A DNA stretch of 64,000 nt. It comes from Pictodentalium vernedei (taxonomy: Eukaryota > Mollusca > Scaphopoda > Dentaliida > Dentaliidae). Both the position numbers and the translations under genes were made by a program. Position 1 is the first letter of the stretch. The number at the start of each line of letters is the position of its first letter. Positions 45,472 through 57,816 of the stretch are shown here, piece by piece. Below the pieces are notes generated by a model. The model was not told the origin of the DNA. It searched no databases and worked only from the letters and a program-made list of their open reading frames with translations. The stretch lies in NCBI GenBank assembly GCA_031216915.1, contig CM062293.1, positions 153,272,285-153,336,284 on the forward strand. Direction: 5' to 3'.

Positions 45472-46177
45472 TAATGTAACTCTAGCAGACGGATGATGGG
45501 AGAACACGAAACATCGTCTCACCATAATATTATAAACTTTAATGTGTCAGAGCTGCTCTCCCCGTTAATCTTTGTCACTGTTTTGTTCTCTCCCACACGT
45601 TCAAGGATTTTGTGTCGTCTGCTGTTCGGGTTGTACACATAGACCTACCATAGAAGAATCTACAGAACACCAGTACTTGGGTCGATTGTACTCTTCCTCT
45701 GGTGTATGTCCAAGTGTATAGTAAAGTGGTATAAAATCCAGATTGTTTTGCCGGCAACCCATTATACTTGTCATTCGACACGGATATAAAATACGGTTAG
45801 CATTGTGTACAAATTTTGTGCAAGTGTAATTTGTACTTGTAATTCACAATGTGAGAGCGAGATTTGTACACTGAAGTAAATTTCAAATGAAAAACAATGA
45901 AAATTGTGCCTGTTTGGGCGTGCAGCGCCGGGCCTGTTAATTATGTAAACAGGGGTAGTAGTTCTTTCATTCACAATTCTACCAGCTTTATTTTTGGAAC
46001 CCGTTGGACTACCATTCCCAAACTTTGAGGGATTTTAGTCCGTCAGAAACAATTGGAACTAGAACGGTGTAAGACCTTTTATCATTTTCGCATATTATGC
46101 AGAAGTAATCATCATTAAAGACCAAAGACTTTTGTAATCGTATCAGAACTTGTCAATATTGATTCTTTTTTTCACAG

Positions 46178-46242
46178 GAGTGTATCAGAAGTTGATAAGC
46201 CCATAGCTCTTGGTGTCAGTTCATTGTTAGGAAATCTTATTG
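46178..46242 (+). CDS. OATP exon G: short linker exon
   Basis: 65 bp, phase 2 to phase 1. Reads RSVSEVDKPIALGVSSLLGN then LIG, the conserved run (VP-x-x-x-R/K-x-x-ALG) that starts the last pair of membrane spans in OATPs. Acceptor TTTTTTCACAG, donor G|GTGAGT. Confidence 0.93.
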
Positions 46243-46869
46243 GTGAGTACACCCTAAATGTAAGATATTGGAGAAATCGACATTCAAATGTTCACTTGCC
46301 CTGTTTGGTGTAGCTACACGTACCCATATGGACGTGTAGTGATGGTAGTTATCTGACACAAGTGAATGGTCAGGGACGGCGGAGCCGGGGAGGGGGTGGG
46401 GCGCACAGGGCACACGTGCCCCCCCCCACACTTTTTTCACCAATTATGGGTACCCTTAGAGGACATATTCTGACATAACGAACACAACCCCTATGGCCAT
46501 ATTGACTGTGGGAAATAGTAATATAGTTCTAACAAAATTAGCAACAAAATACTATCGATGTCACTGTCCATTTTATATATTGAGATATTGAACATCGCAA
46601 GTTCGCAACTAGCCATAATAAGCACAGACTACATGTATAGTAATAGTAAAACTAGTCCAAACTTGGACCCAAAGTCCGTAATGTTATATGGTAAAATGTG
46701 CGCATGAATAATGGTAATTATTCATGGTATATTTGAAGGTTTGAGTCACCAACCTCTTCCACGTAGATCTTATAGTTCGGTATAGTTTATCGCGGCGCAG
46801 CGGGAAAAGGGCAATTAAATGTCAATTGACAAGGTGAAATTACCCGGCAATGACCTCTTTTTGAAGTTA

Positions 46870-47121
46870 TTAACCCTTTACCTAACATGAAAAGCAGACG
46901 ACACTTGCAAAAAAAATTCTTGAATAACTATTTTTTTAAATTTGTTGTCTCAAAAACATAGGTTATTACCCCTCGTTTGAACGAGCTCGACGAGCTCGTT
47001 CAGTCGAGGGGTCATAACTTATGTTTTTGAGACAAAAAATGAAAAAAATAATGAAAATTAATTGTCGATTTTTGAGAATAGCGCTGGCCTGTTTTGGCCG
47101 TTACGTTGGGTAAAGGATTAA
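46870..47121. mobile_element. TTAA-bounded palindromic MITE, family B
   Basis: Starts TTAACCCTTTACCTAACATG and ends GTTGGGTAAAGGATTAA. Core GAACGAGCTCGACGAGCTCG. A near-complete copy in the intron before exon H. Confidence 0.87.
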
Positions 47122-47552
47122 AGAGAAAAGTATAAGTGTTGACAATACAAAGAATCGGTGGGAACAGTCCACATGCTCAGAATACAAAGTTCTTATCAGT
47201 TGCTTTGGCCGCACAAGTATGGCGTCATCAAATAGTTAAATGGAATAAATCTAGCCAGTCATAACTAGAATGATATGGAGTCCAACTGGATAAAAGGTCA
47301 CTTATACCTGTTACCCCGAAAGAGCGGAAACCAGGCCTAGTCATGTGTCTGATTTTAATTTCTCATTTTCCCCTCTTCAAGTCCAGTGTGGCCATAGCAA
47401 CAATTTCGTTTACCTGATGTTATTTACGCAGTATTTGTTCGTGATAGAAATTATATTTTATGTCTTTAACTGGTAGAGTATCGAAATGTTTTAGACGATA
47501 AAGATTGTTCACACTTCTTTGCATTTTTATAATTTATGGGGGAGTGTATATA

Positions 47553-47690
47553 GACACTACCCTATAAATTGTAACAGGTCAATTCCACATAGATTAAATG
47601 TTTTTACTTCAAAGCTAACCGAAGCACATCCACAGAATATGAAAATTTTAAGTTGCGATACCTAAGTTCAAAATAAAGCCTAAATATAGG
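47553..47690 (+). repeat. Dispersed repeat R1
   Basis: CCCTATAAATTGTAACAGGT, then CACATAGATTAAATGTTTTT and CACATCCACAGAATATGAAA. Shared with 17505 and 24146. Confidence 0.55.
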
Positions 47691-47944
47691 CTTCTTGCTC
47701 TCTACCAGTTGCCATAATATTGAAATAGATAATGATGTTCAGTGGCAGTGACTAAGTGAGATTCCCATTGTGTCCAAAAAGTGAGACATATTTCAGCCGA
47801 CCGTTTTCCAAAAGTGGCAGTGCTGAGTCTTGCCCAGCCTATGTGCCTTCCTCTTGATCTTCAAGTCCTCAGATTCATTATATGTAAATAACTATCGTAG
47901 GTTATTTTATATATACACATGTACACAGCTATAGATAGTTTAAC

Positions 47945-48006
47945 AGTGTTTTCACATTATTGTTGGCTCCCTGTGCAGGTAGCCAACAATGATGTGAAAC
48001 ACTGTC
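47945..48006. mobile_element. 28-bp hairpin
   Basis: ACAGTGTTTTCACATTATTG pairs with CAATGATGTGAAACACTGT, with AGCC/GGCT next to a loop CCCTGTGCAGGT. Confidence 0.8.
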
Positions 48007-48529
48007 AAGATAAATGAATCCTACCAGAGTAGAGTTTTCAAGAATACGTTTGGGACAACTTTTTCAGAGCAATTTAAAAGGGACAGTTTGTGGCTGTATG
48101 GTGACTTAAGGGTTAATCGAGATTTATACCAGGATTACCTATTCTACTATTTATATAAAGCCTTTGGCATAAATTTTAGCTTTACACACCAACCGTGGTG
48201 AACACGCCAGCAATGGTATTTCAATCGTTAAGATTTACACCAACAGTGGAACTACATCCAAGTAGACCTTTGGTAACCTTTGGTGACCTCGACTTGCATG
48301 CAAACTTGTCTAAATTTATCGCTCGTCGCCTCGCGAAGAGTGAAATGAAAGCGGCAATTATTTATTTTTAAATGAGTTTACATGATAAGATACCAAAAAT
48401 TAACAAACATGCGTTGTCTCATGTTAATAAATCATCCATAACTCGAAATAGCATGTTATTATGTTATTAAAATTAAAAAAGGCTCCGTGAATTTCGTGTT
48501 TCTTTTTCCATTTCGTTTCTGCGATAAAT

Positions 48530-48805
48530 TGACAGCGGATGTACCGCCCACCGGTGCTCATGTAAATAAAAATAGATTCGCACGTATGTACGTCTGCTGT
48601 TCAGTAAAATCGAGAAAAAACAACAGCGACTCTTAATAATCTGACGATCATGGCATAAATAAAATATACCCAAAGTAGCTTGGTGTACCAAATGTTCACC
48701 ACTCGTGGTGAAGTGGTGTTAACTACTCGCCGAAGGCTCGCGGTTAACACCACTTCACCACTCGTGGTGAACATTTCGTCCGCCAAGCTACTTTGGGTAT
48801 ATTCT
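48530..48805. mobile_element. Hairpin element H9 with conserved left flank
   Basis: Arms 48664-48723 and 48742-48802 pair over 60 bases (CCAAAGTAGCTTGG, TTCACCACTCGTGGTGAAGT). Loop TACTCGCCGAAGGCTCGCGG. The left flank ACCGCCCACCGGTGCTCATG is shared with H5. Confidence 0.85.
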
Positions 48806-48883
48806 GTATCTATACAGTAAATTGATTAGACTATTGATATCCAAAATGTTTGCAAAGCTGTTTTTTTCTCTTTTTGTCTCCAG

Positions 48884-49173
48884 GTGGAATACCGGCCCCG
48901 ATCATTTATGGGCGCTTGATCGACACAGCATGCCTCACGTGGAATTCCAAATGTTCAAAGGTCGGTTCATGTGCGGTGTACGACAATGAAGACTTCAGAT
49001 ACAAACTACAAGGCGTAAATATAGGATTACGTGGATTATCAGTTTTGATAACGTATTATGTTTTCTGGAAAACAGTCATCAAGACAGATTTCTTTAAAAC
49101 TGTGAATATACCAAGGCGACGTGTACATGGAGAACGGAATACGTCTGTTGAAATGTCAGACAATGTACTCTAA
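48884..49173 (+). CDS. OATP exon H: C-terminus and stop
   Basis: 290 bp, from phase 1 to TAA at 49171-49173. Reads GGIPAPIIYGRLIDTACLTW, then cysteines in NSKCSKVGSCAVYD, NEDFRYKLQGVNIGLRGLSV, a final span, and a hydrophilic tail ending in MSDNVL. The IP-x-PI-x-xG-x-x-ID-x-xC-x-xW motif is one of the best conserved in OATPs. Acceptor TTTGTCTCCAG. No obvious PDZ-binding end. Confidence 0.95.
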
Positions 49174-49224
49174 TTCTGTATTGATGATTGAGCTTGCGAA
49201 GATTTATAATTTGAACTTATAAAG

Positions 49225-49375
49225 CTGTTTGTTTCGTTTTGGGTTTTAATGTCACTTCTAACAATCGGTGAGTAACCGCAGAGAACAATCGAGCAATGGC
49301 GAGTAACTGTCGGACATTCCAACTTATTAATCCGACTCATAAGGCAAATAAATTGACAACAGACAAGTAGGGTAA
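49225..49375 (-). mobile_element. Degraded family 1 SINE in the 3' flank
   Basis: GAGTAACCGCAGAGAACAAT and GAGCAATGGCGAGTAACTGTC recall the SINE central block. An AATAAA at 49347-49352 inside it might serve as poly(A) signal for the transporter, which is only a guess. Confidence 0.5.
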
Positions 49376-49499
49376 TTTTCGAACACAAACTCTGTTATAT
49401 ATTGGAAACGATCCATTCAAAGCAACGGAACAAAGTTTTATCATTAACATTTTACCGAAAACAACTGATTATTAAACATTCAAATACAGTTTCCCGAAG

Positions 49500-49676
49500 A
49501 AATATAAATTTTCATTTTTGCCACAAAAACAAGACTTATGACCCCGCATTGGAACGAATGGGGTGAGTCCGTTCCAATGAGGGGTCAAAAGTTTTGTTTT
49601 AGATGTTTGAATTTAAAATATAACTATATTTGAATTATGAGTTTTGTCAATAGCGTTGTTCGGAAATGGTCATTAC
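49500..49676. mobile_element. Worn family B MITE
   Basis: GACTTATGACCCCGCATTGG, then GTCCGTTCCAATGAGGGGTC and AATAGCGTTGTTCGG. Termini lost. Confidence 0.6.
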
Positions 49677-49734
49677 AGTAGAATGTCAGCGGCTGGACGT
49701 GTCCGTTTTGAGGATCACATGTTAGGTCATAGTC

Positions 49735-49815
49735 ACATGACCCAGTGGCGCCATGTCGGGTTGTCATGGCAACCCGCATGGGCGACCTTGTTGTGACGTA
49801 ATCACCATAGTGAGG
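49735..49815 (+). repeat. Dispersed repeat R2
   Basis: GGTCATAGTCACATGACCCA, GTGGCGCCATGTCGGG and TGTTGTGACGTAATCACC match 15345-15432. Confidence 0.62.
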
Positions 49816-50035
49816 ATATATCTGAGGATATGTGGTCAACCCATTTCTCTTCCCCGCTAATAAGATAAATAATGGATTTCACTTCAAATGTTTAATGAGT
49901 TCAAAATTGAGTTACAGATAACATTGTGTTAAAGTTCGAAAGAGAGGGTTATATCTTTGTTCGGTTTGTTCTGCTCAATTCCGTTCAGAAGTGTTCAGAC
50001 TTATCTGTCTGTGTTCTCTCTATTTCATTTCGATT

Positions 50036-50190
50036 TTCTCTTCAGTCTTTTTCAATCTTTGGTCTGTTCCATTCTCTTCCACCTTCTTCAATCTTTGTTC
50101 TGTTCAGTTCATTCCGTTCTTCTCTTCAGTCTTTTTCGATCTTTGGTCTGTTCCATTCTCTTTCACATTCTTCGATCTTTGTTTTGTTCA
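50036..50190 (+). repeat. Tandem repeat of TTC-rich ~76-bp unit
   Basis: CTCTTCAGTCTTTTTCAATC...CTGTTCCATTCTCTTCCACC is repeated starting near 50112. The three overlapping open frames of about 100 codons (F/S-rich) are translations of this low-complexity DNA. Confidence 0.75.
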
Positions 50191-50588
50191 TTTCGATCTT
50201 CTCTGTCTTCGTTCACTTTGTTCACCCCGTTGTCATTACTGGTTCGGAATCTTGATCGTTATCGGCTGTGAAACTTTGGTGTAAAATTCACTGTATCTTT
50301 GTAAGATCTGGTTATATTGAACAATCTTCTCATTCTTCTTCTCGTTCATGCTTCGGAGCTCTATGACCTGACTGATGTCTCTATCCAGGGTCATCGCAAC
50401 CTGTTCGTTCGGGTCCCTGTGCACTGAATGCTGTCGTTCTAGTAAGCTTTCCAGTAAAGTGGGTTCGATCAATACGTACTTCTTCTCTTCTTGCCCCTTC
50501 ATTGTTGGATTATGCCAGTAGGGTGGTTTTATAAGTAGTTTATTTCCAGTTCCGGGCATTATAGTACGAGGCTGTTCTCTGGGAGGCA
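50191..50588. other. Unassigned; weak minus-strand open frame
   Basis: A 127-codon minus-strand frame (50619-50236) contains MPGTGNKLLIKPPYWHNPTM and ERQHSVHRDPNEQVAMTLDR. It has a less repetitive composition than neighbours, but I recognise no family, and its start lies in a MITE end. It could be part of a retroelement. Confidence 0.25.
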
Positions 50589-50837
50589 TCAACCCTTTAC
50601 CCAATGCAGACGATATCAAAATTTATTATTTTAAATATTATTTTTTTAATTTTTTCAAAATATTTCAACAAAACCATATCATGTGATCCCTCATTGGAAC
50701 GAGCTCAATGAGCTCGTTCCAATGAGGGGTCACATGATACAGTTTTGTTGAAATATTTTGAAAAAGATAATTTTTTAAACTGCTCAATTTGCATATTACG
50801 CGGGCGGATGCGGGCGATTCGTTAGGTAAAGGGTTAA
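50589..50837. mobile_element. TTAA-bounded palindromic MITE, family A
   Basis: Left end TCAACCCTTTACCCAATG (first TTAA mutated), right end CGTTAGGTAAAGGGTTAA. Arms CATATCATGTGATCCCTC, core GGAACGAGCTCAATGAGCTC. Confidence 0.84.
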
Positions 50838-52940
50838 TATACCCGAGTTTCTGGTTGGTTCGTGGTTATTCAAATGGTGCGGTTTTGACAGTTCCGTTGG
50901 TTCCAATTGGTTTATTCTTTGGCGTTCTTTTTGCATGGATACCGTAGTTCCTAGAGTGAGTGGTGCATCTCGTGTCTTCTTAGGTTGTCGTTTCTGTTAA
51001 ACATTTTTGGACATTTAGTGCATTGGTAGATTCCGGTTCTGTGGGTCATTTCATGTCGATAAGGATTACATTCCTTTGTGAAAATTTTCTGTCACTCGTC
51101 ACAAGTGTAATGTGAAGCCAGTGTTGGTCTGAAACAAAATGATAAAGTTGTGGTGCTATCCCCCTTTTATATATAGTAAGATTATCAGGACCTGTATAGG
51201 AGCTTGGAATCCCAGGAATACTACTTATGAAATCCGTTTTAAAGATCCCGATAGAATCCCTTTACCACAGTGAGTCGAGGAAGCGCAAGAGCATTTGTTT
51301 TTTTGCAATTATGAGCAATTGCTCGATAGCGGGTGGTCCAGAAGCCAGGTGCTGAATAGGTTTAGGAGCTATAACTATCTCCAGATAGCTATTCTCCTAA
51401 ATGTATCCTCAAGATATCGTCAAGGTCAACTAATTTACATACCATTCTGTTTAAACATCCCACAATCACCACCACCAATAACAAGAAAATTCGGTTTAGG
51501 TCTGTCAATTAAATTTAGCTTATCTACTTTTCTATCCAAGTACCAAGGCAAAAGTTGATTTGTTAATATGTAAATGTGTGCTAATTATGTGTGGTTTTTC
51601 TGATCATAGTAGTTTCATATTATCATTTATTGGGCAACCTTCTAAAAGAAAACTTTCCAATAAATAATAGCAAGTCAAGAATTTGTTGAAACCTATTAAA
51701 ATGTAAAGTTATTGAATTACGCATGTTAAAAGTCTTTAAATATGAGAAGTTTTCAGTGAGTTTTTGGAAAGTTGTTTTACACTGCTCTGAATATGATCCA
51801 AACCTTTACTAATGCTACACTGAAGCAAAACGATTGTTGGACATGCAAATGCTTGCTAACAATTTCTTTCTTTTACCAATTCCATCCCAATTTTGATTAT
51901 TTCCGAAATAAAAGAGATTGCCCATAAAGTACCAACGCAGACAACAGTCGGATCGTTTGTATGATTTTCACTAACGTCTGTGTGTGCATTTTTGTATTTC
52001 CTTTGCACTCCAGAATGAAATGTTCGTCGTCTTTGATTACCAAACTCACTCCAAAATTGGTGCCTGTTGTTTTGGTCGTCAGAGGACAACTGTCACAGGG
52101 TTACAAAAATAACAGAAATACTTTTCGGGTCGAGCCACTAACCTGTTTCCCCAACAGCACCTCTCTCTCAGTTTTTTTTTCTATCCACAATTTCAATAAA
52201 GTGTGTGTACTCCTGAAAAATTCATACGTTTTATTGCTTTAATGTATTCCATTCCTCCTGATTGAATACTGTAGGCATACAGTGAAAAAAAATAAATGAC
52301 GTTTTGGGAGTTCAACTTTTCATCCCCAATATGACTGATCTTACAAAATGTTATTAACCATGTCAGTTCAAAAGCATATGCAGATGGGGTCAAAGTTTTA
52401 TTTTAAGCAATGAAGAACTCCTCATAGTGAGGGCCATAAGCTCGGCTTTTGAATGTACCGAAGACTTACGAACCTCAGTGCCTCATTGGCAAGCCCATAG
52501 GACCTGAAACTCCGGGCAGTTATCTCTCTTTGCAATACTTGAAAGACGTTTTTGGGTATTATGAAAGGCAGCAACTCCTTGAAGTTTGGTGGGACATCAG
52601 TTTTGTAAAAGAGAAGCTGGGAGGACTTGCACTTATAATCCGTTCTCTGAAATCAGGGAAGTCGCCGAGATTTCCCCCAATAGGAGGGGGGGGGGGAGAT
52701 GCTCCCTGACAGGATGGCTAGGGTATCCTCCCTCCCCATGTGGAATACAAATAACTTACAGTAGCTCTGTTCCTCTTTTCGAGTGTGTCTGTATGCTAAA
52801 TGCGAAATGCAGAAATCATATTCATTCACTCGAATAGATTAGATCCTCCCTTTGATGACGACTTGTAACTTGAGTGCGAACGAAATGGGAGTATCGATCC
52901 CCTCCAAAAGGTTTTAGTAGCCCGCTTGTGATATTGACAT
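50838..52940. other. No gene recognised
   Basis: Open frames here lack motifs. A frame near 52449 ends in a poly-G tract. A C2H2-like phrase near 50980-51080 is too broken to call. Confidence 0.4.
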
Positions 52941-53186
52941 TTAACTCTCTACATACTGATGTGGGAATATGAGAATTACAAGCCTTTTCGCATGATGCAA
53001 CGAGTAATTTATCCATTTCAGTCGTGTTTGACAAAGCTCATTGAGCTTTGTCAAACAAGATTGAATTGTTTAAAATTCCTAGTTGCAGTATAGGGAAATT
53101 ATGCACTTGAAAACTCTTTTTTTGTTTTTTGGGGAGTTTTTTGTGGTTGTTGTTGTTTTGCTTTACATCAGTGAACAGAGAGTTAA
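52941..53186. mobile_element. TTAA-bounded MITE, family D
   Basis: Starts TTAACTCTCTACATACTGA and ends CAGTGAACAGAGAGTTAA. Central palindrome GACAAAGCTCATTGAGCTTTG. Confidence 0.8.
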
Positions 53187-53664
53187 TATTTTTTAAAAAT
53201 CATACCTATCTTGATACAGGTTGAAGAAAACTAGATGCAGCGTTGAAAGGGCAGAGAAAGGAAATTATTTGCCATTCAGTTTCGTTTATGTTTGAAACGA
53301 GATATTTCAAGTAATTTAGAATATTGCTGATAAGCTCGCTGGGGACAATGTATGATAAAAGAATGGGCAGGCATACAGAACACAGTGTTTCGGGTTAGTT
53401 ACCGGGCGACCCGGTGGGTGGACAACAGTCATACATGCCAGACCATTAGCAACGTGGGCATCCAACTGGCAAATTTGAAGTTCGTGGACCTTTGGATAGT
53501 CCATATGCCTGTCCATGAACAGAACTACATATTCGAGTGTGTGGGTAGATGTCCACTCAACGGGTGGCCGAATACCAAATAACCCTGGGTGTATGGCATC
53601 TTTCCAATGTTTCAACAGCAATTCCCTTTCTTGTTTCTGTGCCTTAAGTCTTCGTCAAAACGCC

Positions 53665-53800
53665 GCCTTTTTACTGGTAAAATAGGCCCCGGTAACCAAT
53701 GCCAAGAATGGAACCCCTATAAAATGGGCAGCATAGGTATAAACGATTGGCTACACGTGACTTCGTACTTGTATTGTAGTTATGTTGCAGCCATAACTGC
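53665..53800 (+). mobile_element. SINE-like repeat, family 3
   Basis: TTTACTGGTAAAATAGGCCC, then GGTATAAACGATTGGCTAC and TTGTAGTTATGTTGCAGCC. The 110-codon open frame at 53589-53921 runs through this repeat and is not a gene. Confidence 0.65.
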
Positions 53801-53900
53801 TAAAAGTGACCTTAAAAGCCAAATAATTATAACTGATGTCTGCAAGTTGGCACCACGTTGGATATACTCACATCTGAGAAATGTTGTCTTTGTCGTTTTA

Positions 53901-54020
53901 AGAACGAACTTGTTCGAATGAGGAATCATACGCCATGTTTTGGACGAAAAATGACATTTTTTAGTTATTTCAAGATTTGTTTTCAAAGTGTCGTCTGCTA
54001 TTCGTAGCAAGTAAAGAGTT
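53901..54020. mobile_element. Worn half of a family B MITE
   Basis: GAACGAACTTGTTCGAATGA, ATCATACGCCATGTTTTGGA, then GTGTCGTCTGCTATTCG and GTAAAGAGTT. Confidence 0.55.
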
Positions 54021-54138
54021 GCGTGGTCCTAGTCCTGGTTTGTTATGTTATCCGTCTCACGCTGGTTGATCATGCCCGGGTTGGGGTGACGATTCCTCTA
54101 AACATTCTACTACTTTTTTCTTTCCCGAATAATTAATC

Positions 54139-54214
54139 CTAGAATATTTCGTCGCCTGGGTGCTAGAATGTTCTATGTCCCTTATGGGACATAGAACATT
54201 CTAGCACTCAGTCG
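54139..54214. mobile_element. Hairpin related to family G
   Basis: CGTCGCCTGGGTGCTAGAAT...TATGTCCC pairs with GGGACATAGAACATTCTAGC...GTCGACG. About 33 bp of stem, tiny loop. Confidence 0.8.
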
Positions 54215-55859
54215 ACGATTTGTCTGTGGTGCAAACAGTAAAACAAATTCAAAAAATGGGAAATGATCATCATCTTCAGAGTGCTGATTCATTTATGTCT
54301 ATAGTGATACGATGCACGAATACGGTACCTGTTCGATACTTTTCGAAAGACACGTCTCCACTACATTGTAACAATGCAAATCCATATGGATAAATATTCT
54401 TGTTTTGGCGCAATCTGAAGTAAATTCATGGAATACGCCTTTTACTTGTGGTACCAGCCTTTTCAGAATAGCCCAAATTTGTATTCCAGCACTCAACTAG
54501 TTAAATTATTGCTTATGATAGTTTCAAATGATTTTCCTCTTTCGACTTCAAACCAAAATATTGATTTGAAAACTAAGGTGAAAATCTCTCTATGGTGTTT
54601 CAGTATAAAAAAACTTTATTCAAATTCAAGAACCCACAAAATCAGTGACAGATCAGTAGGCCTAAATTGTAGTAACACTCACACTGTTTTTCTTTGGGAA
54701 TTGTGTTTAAAATTATCTTATATGTGCATTGGAGTACGTAACACTCCAATGCTGTTGGAGTTGGGAACATAATCCATTAATCTATCCACAGTTATGGTTG
54801 TTTCTGTTTCTCCGCTGAGCTTTTGAAAGTTATCTTGTTTATGTGGTATTACTGACGAAAACATACTCTGTGGTAAATTATATCGGTTACATTACCTGAG
54901 AGAGGAGCGGTCTGAAACGTTATTCAATGGCCTTCACAGAAACTGGTCAACTTTTGTGGAAGCCAATTTATGGGACTTTTCTGTATATGAAGTATTGATG
55001 TGGGGCCAAAGCGACATGACTACCAGAAACTGCTGTGGTGACGTGCTATCACTCATCTACTGACATCAAGCCATTTTTACGAAGATGCAGTGGAAGTTGT
55101 CCAATTGTGCAACAATTGGAATGTTCCACATCAGCCATCCTGGTTAATGCACCAAATGGCGGAAGTGTGCCGATTTCGCAATTACATAAATATTCAAACA
55201 CCTACCATCATTTTGAAAGACCTGATAACTCAGCACGGATGACAGCTGTTTATTAGTCTTCAAGCTCCAACGACCCCACAGTAGGTCCAGCTTCTGCTTG
55301 TAAAGTCAAAGACTCATGTTATTAATATTCTCTTATTGACGAAGTTCGTTTCGCAGGTTCCATTATGCAAAGAACGCACAGCGACTTTGTGGAAACCCGA
55401 CTAAGAAACTGTGCAGTCACGAAGTGATATCTGATTGATACTCATAATTTAACTCTCCTCCTCTTAACCAGAAGGGCATAAGTGTAACTACCGCTGAAGG
55501 GACATGAGCGTAACTACACCGGGTGAAATTGCCTGCCTCTGTATACCCGTTAAAAGGGTGATTTTCCTGGAAACAAAATAATTGCAGGGTTTCTTGTCTT
55601 GTGTTAATTGTGGTGCCAGGCTCTTACAAACTCACAATTTTGAATCAGTTTCGGGATAGGAAATTAACGATGAGGAGGGAAGTAGCCTGAAATTTTCTCG
55701 CAGTTAAATAACATAGTCCCACTTCTAGTGCCAATGAGACTATCAGTGGTGATAAAAATCACATTAGCGCGTAATTATCAGTGCTTAAGTTGGAATTGAG
55801 AAAATAGCCTACATTTGATATTTTAAGATACCACTGTAAAACTACTCTCGCGTCGGTCC
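54215..55859. other. No gene recognised
   Basis: Short hairpins at 54725-54765 and 55091-55118; otherwise nothing that can be supported. Confidence 0.4.
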
Positions 55860-55883
55860 AACATTCATTTTTATCGGTTGGCT

Positions 55884-55931
55884 GAATGAATGAATGAATG
55901 AATGAATGAATGAATGAATGAATGAATGAAT
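55884..55931. repeat. GAAT tetranucleotide repeat
   Basis: A perfect array, read here as the 3' tail of the adjacent minus-strand LINE. Confidence 0.93.
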
Positions 55932-56336
55932 ACTTTTTTTCGCAGTATAATAATATAATAATATACATGTATTAAACAAAATTAACTCTATTTTACTGCG
56001 GGGAGACAGCATAGTCACAAAGACTGTCTTCCTGCCGTCCCTACATAAAGGCTAAATGTAATCTTCACAGCAGATTTCGCCTACATTTTGATGCACTAAA
56101 AGAGACCAATATTGACCAGCATCTAGTAATAAAAAAACAAAATAAGACAAGTTTGTACCTATTGAGAACCCTCCCGAAAAGGACCCACAGTCCGTCACGG
56201 TGCCGCCACTCTGTACCTGGTGAAGAGATAGTACCCCGGGGCAGCACCATGGTCCACCGTGTTACCTAGAATTGAGGCATCTCAATTTAACACTGGGTGA
56301 GATAACAGAACATTAATTACAAGCACGACGATTACT

Positions 56337-56639
56337 TCATTCATTAATAAAATCTGGGCATGCAGGGTTACTACAGGTAACATTAACGGAGTATGAGCTA
56401 AGCTTCCTGTCCGTAAGAAATCTTTTAAATTCAGATCTGTTGAGATTTTGAACCAATGGTTTAATTCCATTCCACATTCTTGGAAAAGAATGGAATGGGA
56501 GATTAGCGGAAAACTGAGAACGAGGTTTGAGAACGTACATCTTCCCCGATTGTCTCGTATCCATTCCCGATGGATTTGTATAAAGCTTTAAGGTACTTTC
56601 GAAACTCACGGGCAGTCTATTATGGAACCAGTCGTACAT
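56337..56639 (-). pseudogene. LINE C-terminal region
   Basis: Reads YDWFHNRLPVSFESTLKLY, then PRSQFSANLPFHSFPRMWNG and FKRFLTDRKLSSYS. Equivalent to the C-terminus at 7785-8190; in a different frame from the preceding reverse transcriptase. Confidence 0.8.
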
Positions 56640-56685
56640 AAAGATAAGGACTTTAAGTTTGTATAGACTTTTGAATTTCAGAATT

Positions 56686-57768
56686 TTAAATTTTCTGAAC
56701 AGGGGTCGGTATGTGAATTGTATTTTTGTAGTCTATTATGCGTATTGCTCTTTTCTGCAGATTAAGGATTCTGGACCTCAAAGGTGAGTGACCCCAAACG
56801 TGGATGCCGTAAAGAATATGACAATGTACCAAGGAAAAATATAATGTTTTTAGAGCATCCTTCGGAAGTATATTTTTGGCTTTGTTAATGCAGTATATAG
56901 CTCTTGACAACTTTGAGAAAACAACAGATATATGTTGTTTGAAGGTCACATTTTCGTCCATGTTAACCCCTAGAAACCTAACAGCTGTCTCGTTGTTAGG
57001 GTTAGAGTTGCTAACGCATGTAATATTAATATCGTTTATGGAAATAATCCTATTCTCTATCTGATATAAATCACTTGGGGGATGAAGAAGAAGAAATTTT
57101 GTTTTGGTGGGACTGGGTACAGGCTTGTTAGCATAACACCATCTGCTTATGTTAGTGAGCTCGTTGTTTGCTTTTTCAGTCAAATTATCTAGATTATTAT
57201 CAGAGGCGGCGAGGACTGTAGTGTTATCTGTAAACGACAATATGTTAAGTGATGTCGATTGGCTTATGTCATTTATATATAGTATAAAGAGCAAGGGACG
57301 AAGAATTGATCCTTGTGCTACGCCTGTTGTTAATGGGTAAAAGGACGAAGTTTTTGTTTGCGAACGATACATGTTGATTTCTTCCAGATAACTTTCGAAC
57401 CAGGAATTTGCATGACCCCTAATGCCGTAATATTCCAATTTCTTTAACAAAATGTGGTGATTTATAGTGTCGAAGGCTTTAGAAAAGTCCACAATTGCTG
57501 CCAGTGTGCAGTCTTTTATTGATTTATCGTTCGTTAAGGCAATGTTGTTTAGAAGATGCAGCATTGGGTGCACTGTGGAGTGGGCCTTTCTAAATCCGAA
57601 TTGATTCTGATAAATGATATTGTTTTCATTTACAAACTTTGGGATTCTGATATGCATTATTTTCTCTAAAGCTTCAGAGAAAACTGGCAAAATGCTTATG
57701 GGTCGATAATTGTTAAACAATTGGGTATCTCCAGTCTTGAAAATGGGGATCACTCTGGAAATTTTCAT
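56686..57768 (-). pseudogene. LINE reverse transcriptase, long open frame, mutated active site
   Basis: A 360-codon open frame with MKISRVIPIFKTGDTQLFNN, NYRPISILPVFSE, FGFRKAHSTVHP, VDFSKAFDTINHHILL, TTGVAQGSILRPLLFILYIND and SFTDNT. The last replaces the expected FADDT, so the second metal-binding Asp of the YxDD-type motif is Asn. GVAQGS and LRP also depart from GVPQGS and LGP. Open but almost certainly inactive. Confidence 0.9.
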
Positions 57769-57816
57769 TTTCAGTGGAACTATCCCAGTTAAAAAACGAC
57801 AATTTGATTATATGAG

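Noticed and set aside
49926-50284. Three overlapping Phe/Ser-rich frames that look like membrane proteins
   Set aside because: They are three frames of a TTC-rich tandem repeat.
53589-53921. A 110-codon plus-strand open frame
   Set aside because: It crosses a dispersed SINE-like repeat also found at 14510 and 41600.
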